A stretch of DNA of 6,221 nucleotides from Pseudomonadota bacterium (GTDB lineage: Bacteria; Pseudomonadota; Gammaproteobacteria; SZUA-229). Every line of letters starts with the position of its first letter. Positions within the stretch are counted from its first letter, which is position 1. The stretch is taken from positions 1-6,221 of the forward strand of contig JADFWE010000131.1 of the NCBI GenBank assembly GCA_015222915.1, in the 5' to 3' direction. This document shows positions 1-6,221 of the stretch, in pieces. Under the pieces are notes generated by a model, which saw only the letters and a list, made by a program, of their open reading frames with translations, did no database searches and was not told the origin of the DNA. Made by a program: the position numbers and the translations under genes.

Positions 1-470
1 ACCATTGCATCGATCGCTTTCAGACCTGTCTGTACAGGCTGGTCTACCGATTTACGTTCGATTACGCCCGGTGCGATCTTTTCGATCGGTGCAGTCAGTT
101 TCGCTTCGATCGGACCTTTACCGTCGATCGGCGCACCGAGAGCATCAACCACACGGCCCAGCATCTCATCACCGATTGGCACTTCCAGGATGCGGCCGGT
201 ACATTTCGCAGTATCGCCTTCTGACAGATGGCCGTAGCCGCCTAAGACCACCGCGCCGACCGAATCGCGCTCGAGGTTTAAGGCCATGGCAAACGTGTCA
301 CCTGGCAGTTCGATCATCTCACCCTGCATGGCATCGGCAAGACCGTGAATTCGGATAATACCGTCCATTAAGCTAACGATAGTGCCTTCGGTACGGGCTT
401 CGACTTTCTGCTCGAAGTTTTCGATTCGTGATTTGATCAGTTCACTGATTTCTGATGGATTGAGTTGCAT
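1..470 (-). CDS. atpA: F1Fo ATP synthase subunit alpha, N-terminal part (runs off the window)
   Basis: Alpha subunit of the cytoplasmic F1 head, which forms the alpha3-beta3 hexamer and carries the non-catalytic nucleotide sites. Only the first 156 codons of an expected length near 510 are present, because the gene continues past base 1. Visible landmarks are the N-terminal helix [16 protein letters not shown], the beta-barrel crown with [14 protein letters not shown] (residues 38-51) and [11 protein letters not shown] (67-77), then [10 protein letters not shown] (91-100), APIDGKGP (113-120) and [16 protein letters not shown] (141-156). The Walker A loop and the catalytic-interface residues lie outside the window. 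The ATG at 470 is preceded by GAGG overlapping the atpH stop codon (TAAGAGG), with an 11-base gap, so the start is secure and translation is probably coupled to atpH. The identity follows from close similarity to the known family and from the operon position. Nothing looks broken in the visible part. Confidence 0.97.
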   Translation of the reverse strand, partial: MQLNPSEISELIKSRIENFEQKVEARTEGTIVSLMDGIIRIHGLADAMQGEMIELPGDTFAMALNLERDSVGAVVLGGYGHLSEGDTAKCTGRILEVPIGDEMLGRVVDALGAPIDGKGPIEAKLTAPIEKIAPGVIERKSVDQPVQTGLKAIDAM

Positions 471-481
471 TGTATTGCCTC

Positions 482-1027
482 TTATCGTCCTAATGAAAGC
501 GCGAGCGAATCCAGCTGCGATTTCATTGACGCGTCTATAATAGTGTCACCGGCTTTGATCACCACACCACCGATCAACGATTCATCTACCGTCGTGGTGA
601 GCGTGACTTCACAGCCAAATTTATTCTTTAAAGTATTAACTAATTCGTCAGTCTGTTCGGCAGATAACTCAAAAGCTGAAATCACTTCGGCCTCGATCTT
701 GTTCTCTGCTTTTGCACGCGCGACTTCGAACTGCTCCAGCACATCCGGCATTATCTGCAGACGGCCATTCTCAGCCATCAGCTTGACCAGGTTCTGCTGC
801 TGCTCACTTAAGTTGTCGCCCATAACCTGGATCAGCATCTCGCCTTTCTGCTGGCTGCTCATCTCAGGGCTGGCCAGCAGCCCACTTATCTGGGCGTCAC
901 TGACGACGCTCGCCAGGTTAGCCAGGGCATCGCCCCATGCATCGAGTGCAGCAGAATCCTGCTTTTCGCTGGCAAGGTCATAAACGGCTTTCGCGTAGGG
1001 ACGTGCTGCTGTTGTGAAGTCAGTCAT
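482..1027 (-). CDS. atpH: F1Fo ATP synthase subunit delta
   Basis: Delta subunit (OSCP homologue), 181 residues, close to the usual 177-180. It sits on top of the F1 head and joins it to the b-subunit stalk, so that the alpha3-beta3 ring stays still while the rotor turns. The N-terminal helical domain begins [15 protein letters not shown] (residues 5-19), the part that binds alpha. The family signature is near the C-terminus as [20 protein letters not shown] (residues 151-170). The ATG at 1027 is preceded by TAAGG, made from the atpF stop codon, 9 bases upstream. It lies between atpF and atpA with gaps of 9 and 11 bases, so co-translation is likely. An open frame on the opposite strand over this gene is a shadow. 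No anomalies are seen. Confidence 0.97.
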   Translation of the reverse strand: MTDFTTAARPYAKAVYDLASEKQDSAALDAWGDALANLASVVSDAQISGLLASPEMSSQQKGEMLIQVMGDNLSEQQQNLVKLMAENGRLQIMPDVLEQFEVARAKAENKIEAEVISAFELSAEQTDELVNTLKNKFGCEVTLTTTVDESLIGGVVIKAGDTIIDASMKSQLDSLALSLGR

Positions 1028-1036
1028 CGCTATGCC

Positions 1037-1507
1037 TTACAGCTGTGCAGCCAGTTCATCGAGAGAGTTTGCGTGTGCCTCTTTATCGACTTCACGCTTG
1101 AGCACTTTCTCAGCACCGGAGATCGCCAGAGTCACCACTTCCTGACGCAGCTGCTCACGCGCACGGTTGATCTCCTGCGCTATCTCGGCATCTGCGCCGG
1201 CCTTGATACGATCCGCTTCTGTACGCGCATCACCTTTAGCTTCATCGACTATCTCGCTGGCGCGTTTCTGTGCCTGCGCGATAATATCTGAAGCCTGACC
1301 TTTAGCATCTTTAAGATGTTCAGCCGCTTTCTTCTCAGCCAGTTCATGCTCGTGCAGACCACGTTCAGCTGCCGCCAGACCATCTGCTATTTTCTTCTGA
1401 CGCTCAGCCAGTGCATGGACCAATGGCGGCCATACATAGGCATAACAGAACCAGACAAAAATCGCGAAGGTTATCGATTGACCGATCAGCGTTAGATTAA
1501 TATTCAT
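1037..1507 (-). CDS. atpF: F1Fo ATP synthase subunit b
   Basis: Subunit b of Fo, 156 residues, the same length as the E. coli protein. Two copies form the peripheral stalk connecting membrane subunit a to delta on F1. One N-terminal membrane helix spans about residues 5-26 ([20 protein letters not shown]). It is followed by the conserved YVWPPL (24-29) and then [13 protein letters not shown] from R36. The remainder is a long charged Ala/Glu/Lys-rich helix (about 35-140) of the type that forms the right-handed b-dimer coiled coil, ending in the delta-binding C-terminus DELAAQL. The ATG at 1507 has AAGGT (1516-1520) eight bases upstream. It follows atpE after 67 bases and precedes atpH by 9. 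The gene appears intact. Confidence 0.97.
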   Translation of the reverse strand: MNINLTLIGQSITFAIFVWFCYAYVWPPLVHALAERQKKIADGLAAAERGLHEHELAEKKAAEHLKDAKGQASDIIAQAQKRASEIVDEAKGDARTEADRIKAGADAEIAQEINRAREQLRQEVVTLAISGAEKVLKREVDKEAHANSLDELAAQL

Positions 1508-1574
1508 CCACGTTTACCTTGTTGCAGTTTAGGTTGCTATCAAACTTTCTATGAATTCCGGGTGATAACTAACG

Positions 1575-1840
<266 letters not shown>

Positions 1841-1890
1841 TATTGAATTGATTCGTATAAATCTGTAATTGTTTGTTCGATATTCGCCGC

Positions 1891-3271
<1,381 letters not shown>

Positions 3272-3289
3272 TTTCAGCCAGCCTGATAT

Positions 3290-3361
3290 CTATGCCGCAA
3301 TCTTATGCTGGAAGAAGTCGCCTGCCAAAGCGCGACCTAAACCACATCCAAACCACAACAT
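3290..3361 (-). CDS. Possible 23-residue leader ORF upstream of atpI
   Basis: An ATG at 3361 opens a 23-codon frame, MLWFGCGLGRALAGDFFQHK followed by IAA, that ends with TAG at 3290-3292. It is in the same frame as atpI and stops 18 bases before the atpI ATG. It lies wholly inside the predicted atp operon leader, downstream of the candidate promoter. No Shine-Dalgarno is visible, and the ATG sits in the centre of the palindrome ACAACATGTTGT. It could be a leader peptide, a remnant of an AtpI N-terminal extension, or chance. The family is not recognised, and translation is an inference only. Confidence 0.22.
   Translation of the reverse strand: MLWFGCGLGRALAGDFFQHKIAA
3317..3336 (-). other. 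Hairpin in the atpI leader
   Basis: The minus-strand RNA can fold as GTCGC-GC-UUUG-GC-AG-GCGAC: five base pairs, a two-base bulge (AG), two more pairs and a four-base loop. It sits about 45 bases upstream of the atpI ATG, with no U-tract after it, so it is not an intrinsic terminator. It could stabilise the mRNA or take part in leader control; function is unknown. Confidence 0.35.
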
Positions 3362-3366
3362 GTTGT
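3355..3366. repeat. 12-bp perfect palindrome ACAACATGTTGT
   Basis: A perfect 12-bp palindrome about 35-45 bases downstream of the predicted atp transcription start. It has the form of an operator for a dimeric DNA-binding protein. No known regulator's consensus is recognised, and it does not resemble the parS core. It also holds the ATG of the possible leader ORF at 3361. Confidence 0.4.
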
Positions 3367-3375
3367 TTTTACGAC

Positions 3376-3391
3376 AAAAACCGCAAGGCGG
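3376..3391 (-). terminator. Short terminator-like hairpin (CCGC-CTT-GCGG-TTTTT) in the atp leader
   Basis: On the minus strand a four-pair GC stem with a three-base loop is followed directly by five T residues. The shape is that of an intrinsic terminator, but the stem is short for efficient termination. It lies only 10-25 bases after the predicted atp start, too near for typical attenuation. It could act on transcripts reading through from parB, 160 bases upstream, or be irrelevant. No better terminator for the par operon was found between parB and the atp promoter. Confidence 0.25.
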
Positions 3392-3399
3392 GGGGATAA

Positions 3400-3438
3400 T
3401 GCGCGCGAATTATATAAGAGAACGCTGTTAAAGGTCAA
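3400..3438 (-). promoter_or_regulatory. Predicted sigma70 promoter of the atp operon
   Basis: On the minus strand TTGACC (3433-3438, five of six to the -35 consensus) is followed after 18 bases by a perfect TATAAT (3409-3414). The next bases are TCGCGCGC and then A at 3400, a plausible start point. This predicts a leader of about 130 bases before atpI. The GC-rich stretch between the -10 box and the start resembles the discriminator of stringently controlled promoters such as rrnB P1. This is the only near-consensus promoter found in the window and is correctly placed and oriented for atpI. Confidence 0.75.
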
Positions 3439-3447
3439 GGAATCAAT

Positions 3448-3497
3448 CCCGTCATAAAGAGATTCTATAGTAGCAAAACCTTAATTAATATGACGGG
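3448..3497. repeat. 9-bp inverted repeat upstream of the atp promoter
   Basis: CCCGTCATA (3448-3456) and TATGACGGG (3489-3497) are perfect inverted copies separated by 32 bases of AT-rich sequence that includes the palindrome TTAATTAA. The inner arm is ten bases upstream of the -35 box. Arm centres are 41 bases apart, close to four helical turns. No T-tract follows on either strand, so it is not an intrinsic terminator. It may be a pair of binding sites or an RNA stem in the parB 3' region. Another palindrome, GGCAATTGCC (3496-3505), overlaps the outer arm. Confidence 0.45.
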
Positions 3498-3549
3498 CAA
3501 TTGCCAGCTTCTGATGACCACAAGATATCGTCCCGCTTTTACCGCAAAC

Positions 3550-4458
3550 TTACGATTCTATCTTATTCAAGATGCCTTCCAGCACATCAAGGCTGGAGTA
3601 GCTTATCTCAAGACTGCCCCTGCCATTCGTTTTCTGCTTTATATTCACCGGCGCGCCCAGGCGCTCGGTCAGTCGCTCTTCAAGCTTGATGATGTCCGGA
3701 TCTTTTTTAGTGACATTTGCTTTTTTTGGCGGCTGACTGATCTTGCGGATCAGAGCTTCCGTCACGCGGACTGAAAGACCTTTTTTGGCAACTTCTTTCG
3801 CCACCTGACTCTGCTCCATACCGTCGATGGCCAGCAACGCCCGGGCATGCCCCATCTCGATATCGCGCATCGCCAGCAATGCTTTCACATCGGGGTTCAG
3901 GTCCTGTAGCCGTAACAGGTTGCTGACCGTCGCACGGGAACGGGCCACGGTGTCGGCTACCTGCTGGTGCGTCATCTTAAACTCATCGATCAGTCGTTTT
4001 AAGGCGGTAGACTCTTCCAGCGGATTCAAGTTTTCACGCTGGATGTTCTCAATCAAAGAAACTGCGGCGGCCGTCTGGTCATCAAAAGTTTTGATGACGG
4101 CTGGTACCTGTGACAAACCCGCCCGTTGTGAAGCACGCCAGCGACGCTCACCAGCGACGATCTCAAATCGGCCACCGGCTTTTTCACGCACCACGATAGG
4201 CTGTACCACGCCCTGCTGAGCAATAGAATCAGCCAGTTCCTGCAATGTATCCTCGTCAAAATGCTCGCGCGGCTGCCACGGCCCGCGCTCGATCAGATCG
4301 ACATCGATGTTGCGCAGCTCGTTATCATTCTGCGGCGCGATCATCGCTTCGACGTCACTGTTACCCAGTAACGCGGTCAAACCCCTACCCAGTCCTTTTT
4401 TTCTTGCGCTCTGATTTTTTACTGCGGGTTTTTTTGCTGCTGGTTTCTTAACGGCCAT
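3550..4458 (-). CDS. parB: Chromosome partition protein ParB (parS-binding CTPase)
   Basis: ParB/Spo0J, 302 residues. It binds parS sites near the origin, slides along DNA as a CTP-dependent clamp and stimulates the ParA ATPase to move the origin. In order: a basic tail MAVKKPAAKKPAVK (1-14); the ParA-interacting motif KKGLGRGLTALLG (20-32); the ParB N-terminal CTPase domain (about 50-140) with GERRWRA (103-109) and ENIQREN (137-143); a helix-turn-helix around MTHQQVADTVARSRATVSNL (162-181); and a C-terminal dimerisation domain (about 250-302). The basic tail before the GLGRGL motif is longer than in many homologues and holds three A6-A7 runs in its coding strand. The start at 4458 has only a weak purine-rich stretch upstream. 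It follows parA by 44 bases and is probably co-transcribed with it. A 278-base gap separates it from atpI. Confidence 0.96.
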   Translation of the reverse strand: MAVKKPAAKKPAVKNQSARKKGLGRGLTALLGNSDVEAMIAPQNDNELRNIDVDLIERGPWQPREHFDEDTLQELADSIAQQGVVQPIVVREKAGGRFEIVAGERRWRASQRAGLSQVPAVIKTFDDQTAAAVSLIENIQRENLNPLEESTALKRLIDEFKMTHQQVADTVARSRATVSNLLRLQDLNPDVKALLAMRDIEMGHARALLAIDGMEQSQVAKEVAKKGLSVRVTEALIRKISQPPKKANVTKKDPDIIKLEERLTERLGAPVNIKQKTNGRGSLEISYSSLDVLEGILNKIES

Positions 4459-4502
4459 AGTCTTTATTCTTAACTGCTTTATTCTGATTGCTTATAAATA
4501 AT

Positions 4503-5309
4503 TTATACAGCGACATCCGCTGCCTGTTTCGCGCTCGCTTGCGCCCTGCTCTCACGTCTTAACATCTCACCGGCGAGCGCCAGATAGGCCAGTGCGCCGC
4601 GAGAAGTTTTCTCATATAACAGTGCCGGCAGACCATAACTCGGTGCTTCAGCCAGGCGTACATTTCTCGGCACTATGGTCCGGTACACCTTATCGCCAAA
4701 GTGCTCAGTCAACTGCGAGGAGACATCGTTCGATAAAGTATTCCGCGGATCAAACATGGTGCGCAGCAAACCCTCTATCTTCAGACGCGGGTTTACCGTG
4801 GAGCGGACCTGTTCGATGGTCTCCATCAATGCTGTCAGCCCTTCCAGCGCATAATACTCACACTGCATTGGGATGATGACGCCATCAGAAGCTACCAGCG
4901 CATTTAATGTCAGCATGTTTAATGCGGGCGGACAGTCGATCAATACATAATCATACTCATCTTTGATCGGGGCTATGCTGTTTTTCAGGCGCTGCTCGGC
5001 ATTATCCGCCCGCATCAGGTCAACTTCTGCCGCCGTCATATCGGCATTCGCCGGTAACAGGTCGATGCCGACATTTTCGATATGGTGCACCACTTCGTGC
5101 GCATCCAGGCCATCGAGCAGACAATCACAAAAAGTTTTATCCAGCGCATTTTTATCGACGCCGACGCCCATGGTGGCATTACCCTGCGGATCGAGGTCGA
5201 TCAGCAGGACCTTGCGTTTGGTCGCCGCCAGCGAAGCTGCGAGATTGACGCTGGTGGTGGTCTTTCCAACACCGCCTTTTTGATTGGCAAGGGCGAGTAC
5301 TTTTGACAT
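4503..5309 (-). CDS. parA: Chromosome partition ATPase ParA (Soj)
   Basis: ParA/Soj of the MinD/Mrp P-loop ATPase family, 268 residues, a normal length for the short chromosomal type without an N-terminal DNA-binding domain. The ATP-bound dimer coats the nucleoid, and ParB at parS triggers hydrolysis, pulling the origins apart. The deviant Walker A box is KGGVGKTT (11-18) with the signature lysine K11 and catalytic-loop K16. Walker A' is DLDPQGN (38-44) and Walker B is YVLIDCPP (121-128) with D125. The chromosomal Soj signature IVPRNVRLAEAPSYG follows in the C-terminal third. The Ala-rich C-terminus (about 255-268) is variable in the family. The start at 5309 gives the standard MSKVLALANQKGG opening but has no clear Shine-Dalgarno. 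It follows rsmG by 42 bases and precedes parB by 44, suggesting one rsmG-parA-parB transcript. Confidence 0.97.
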   Translation of the reverse strand: MSKVLALANQKGGVGKTTTSVNLAASLAATKRKVLLIDLDPQGNATMGVGVDKNALDKTFCDCLLDGLDAHEVVHHIENVGIDLLPANADMTAAEVDLMRADNAEQRLKNSIAPIKDEYDYVLIDCPPALNMLTLNALVASDGVIIPMQCEYYALEGLTALMETIEQVRSTVNPRLKIEGLLRTMFDPRNTLSNDVSSQLTEHFGDKVYRTIVPRNVRLAEAPSYGLPALLYEKTSRGALAYLALAGEMLRRESRAQASAKQAADVAV

Positions 5310-5351
5310 GGTTATACGTTTTAAGCCTGTTTACTTTGGATTTGAAATGTT

Positions 5352-6017
5352 TTAGGTAGTAATATTTTTGATTTCCAGCAGATGACGATCTGCATCCAGA
5401 CCGTACACTTCTAAAGCATGTGTTTCCAGTAGCTGATAACGACGGCCATCAGGGCGACCTTCAGGGTCACGATCAAATTGCTCGTCCAGCTTACCCTGCA
5501 TCACCAGTATCTGCGTATTCTCATCCTGCAAATGCGAGGTGCTGCTCAATATATCATCTGTCGCGGCATACGCACGGGCGGTAATCACATCGAAGTATAT
5601 CCTATGTCCGTCTTTACATGGCTTATATTCTTCGACGCGGCCGTGTACCACTTCAACATTATCCAGCTTCAGGTCGATCTTTGCCTGGGTTAAAAACCGG
5701 GTTTTTTTACCATTGCAGTCCAGCAGCACAAATTGTTTATCGGGTGAAGTGATGGCGAACGGAATACCCGGCAAACCGGCCCCGCTGCCCACGTCCAATA
5801 CTAATGAACCTTCCAGATAAGGCTGCACGACGAGGCTGTCGAGCAGATGCTTGCTCACCATATCCTCGACATCACGGATAGCGGTAAGGTTAAAAGTCTT
5901 GTTCCAGCGTGCGATCAACTGGATATAGTGCACCAGCTTTTGCTGCATCTCGACTGGAAAATGCAGACCCATCTCTCTCAGGCCGATGGCAAGTTGTTGG
6001 CGTAAGGGTTCTTTCAT
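5352..6017 (-). CDS. rsmG: 16S rRNA (guanine527-N7)-methyltransferase RsmG (GidB)
   Basis: RsmG methylates N7 of G527 in 16S rRNA using S-adenosylmethionine. Loss gives low-level streptomycin resistance in studied bacteria. It is 221 residues, slightly longer than E. coli's 207. The N-terminal helical region contains RWNKTFNLTAIRD (37-49) and HLLDSL (57-62). The SAM-binding motif I is LDVGSGAGLPGIP (74-86). LLDCNGKKTRFL (98-109) forms the second strand of the Rossmann fold, and DVITARA (143-149) marks the motif IV region. The match to the family begins within a few residues of the ATG at 6017, so the start is accepted although no Shine-Dalgarno is visible. Its usual partner mnmG is not seen within the 204 bases upstream. 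It is followed by parA after 42 bases, as in many gammaproteobacteria. Confidence 0.96.
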   Translation of the reverse strand: MKEPLRQQLAIGLREMGLHFPVEMQQKLVHYIQLIARWNKTFNLTAIRDVEDMVSKHLLDSLVVQPYLEGSLVLDVGSGAGLPGIPFAITSPDKQFVLLDCNGKKTRFLTQAKIDLKLDNVEVVHGRVEEYKPCKDGHRIYFDVITARAYAATDDILSSTSHLQDENTQILVMQGKLDEQFDRDPEGRPDGRRYQLLETHALEVYGLDADRHLLEIKNITT

Positions 6018-6076
6018 AAAATACTACACAGTGAATTAATCGACTCTGTTACTTTCAGATATTCATTAGCGCTTAT

Positions 6077-6100
6077 GTCTGCTACTGACACAAAGCAGAC
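6077..6100. repeat. 7-bp inverted repeat GTCTGCT / AGCAGAC
   Basis: Perfect arms at 6077-6083 and 6094-6100 with a ten-base spacer. There is no T-tract after it on the minus strand, so it is not a clear terminator for an upstream gene. It lies 60-83 bases upstream of the rsmG start codon and could be a regulatory site or a weak RNA hairpin. Confidence 0.35.
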
Positions 6101-6117
6101 CTTAAAAACATTGTTCG

Positions 6118-6141
6118 CGCAGAGCCGCAAAGACGCAAAGG
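6118..6141. repeat. Three tandem degenerate 8-mers (CGCAGAGC, CGCAAAGA, CGCAAAGG)
   Basis: Three consecutive 8-base units share the pattern CGCA(G/A)AG followed by a variable base. The motif type, alternating CGCAAAG or CGCAGAG, recurs as a dispersed intergenic element in many proteobacterial genomes. That is recalled as a general impression, not checked by a search. It adjoins the palindrome AAAAGCTTTT. Confidence 0.45.
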
Positions 6142-6160
6142 AAAAGCTTTTAGTTTTCGT

Positions 6161-6181
6161 AGGGTGGGCAGTGCCCGCCTT
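6161..6181. repeat. GC-rich REP-like hairpin GGTGGGC-AGT-GCCCGCC
   Basis: Seven-base arms (6163-6169 and 6173-6179), with one G-T wobble, flank a three-base loop. Outer A-T (6161/6181) and G-T (6162/6180) pairs extend the stem to nine. GGGCAGTGCCC in its centre recurs with one change as GGGCAGTACCC at 6211-6221, cut by the window edge. This looks like a dispersed palindromic intergenic repeat of the REP type. There is no T-tract, so it is not an intrinsic terminator. Confidence 0.5.
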
Positions 6182-6221
6182 CACTGTACCTTTATTAGCT
6201 GTTGTCTGTCGGGCAGTACCC

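Larger units (their letters stand above)
6018..6221. other. Non-coding region upstream of rsmG, rich in short repeats
   Basis: These 204 bases to the window edge contain no recognisable gene. They hold an inverted repeat (6077-6100), a tandem 8-mer array (6118-6141), the palindrome AAAAGCTTTT (6142-6151), a GC-rich hairpin (6161-6181) and a partial copy of the hairpin core (6211-6221). No convincing promoter or Shine-Dalgarno for rsmG was found. One minus-strand frame is open throughout (6014-6220) and stops in the rsmG start as ATGA, but its translation resembles no protein known to me and shows no MnmG C-terminus. Confidence 0.6.

Noticed and set aside
5..358. 117-codon plus-strand frame at the left edge
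   Set aside because: Antisense to atpA; the translation is Arg/Ser/His-rich and unlike any known protein.
465..983. 172-codon open frame on the plus strand
   Set aside because: It lies entirely antisense to atpH, which is a clear family member. Its Ser/Cys-rich composition is that of a shadow frame.
1508..1574. Possible hairpin or processing site between atpE and atpF
   Set aside because: Only very short palindromes (TAACGTTA, GAATTC) are present; no stem strong enough to support a structure.
3457..3480. Second -10-like box TATAGA upstream of the main atp promoter
   Set aside because: No acceptable -35 hexamer at 16-18 bases; far weaker than the TTGACC/TATAAT pair.
3490..3774. 94-codon plus-strand frame beginning in the parB-atpI spacer
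   Set aside because: Most of it is antisense to the parB 3' end. No Shine-Dalgarno or recognisable domain.
4026..4045. Possible parS site (TTTTCACG) within parB
   Set aside because: Only one half of the TGTTTCACGTGAAACA consensus is present here, and likewise near 4182. No full palindrome was found anywhere in the window.

Overview
The window comes from a bacterial chromosome, most likely a gammaproteobacterium outside the Enterobacterales. All nine recognisable genes lie on the minus strand. Read in the direction of transcription (right to left) the order is rsmG, parA, parB, atpI, atpB, atpE, atpF, atpH and the start of atpA. This is the order commonly found close to the replication origin in many gammaproteobacteria. 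Base composition is intermediate, near 50% GC by eye. The species cannot be named from the sequence.

Right-hand part (5352-6221). rsmG encodes the 16S rRNA G527 N7-methyltransferase. The roughly 200 bases upstream hold no recognisable gene. They carry a 7-bp inverted repeat, a run of three near-identical 8-mers and a GC-rich hairpin with a second partial copy at the window edge, which together look like dispersed intergenic repeats. mnmG, the usual upstream neighbour, is not seen.

Middle part (3550-5309). parA and parB are a chromosomal partition pair separated by 44 bases. All main motifs are intact: the deviant Walker box and Walker B in ParA, and in ParB the ParA-binding N-terminal motif, the GERR and ENIQREN boxes and a helix-turn-helix. 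No full parS site is visible.

parB-atpI intergenic region (3272-3549, 278 bases). This is the most information-dense non-coding stretch. It contains a strong sigma70-type promoter for the atp operon (TTGACC, 18 bases, TATAAT) with a GC-rich discriminator. A 9-bp inverted repeat lies upstream of it. Downstream is a leader of about 130 bases with several small hairpins or palindromes and a possible 23-codon leader ORF in frame with atpI.

Left-hand part (1-3271). atpI, atpB, atpE, atpF, atpH and atpA form the first two thirds of a canonical F1Fo ATP synthase operon. They encode the Fo assembly factor, Fo a, Fo c, Fo b, F1 delta and the first 156 codons of F1 alpha. The order and subunit lengths are typical and the proton-pathway residues are present (c D60; a R229, E238, H269, Q276). 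atpI overlaps atpB by 8 bases, and atpF, atpH and atpA are separated by only 9-11 bases.

No defence system, mobile element gene, tRNA, rRNA or CRISPR is seen. The gene content is ordinary housekeeping, and the observations worth following concern regulatory sequence between genes.
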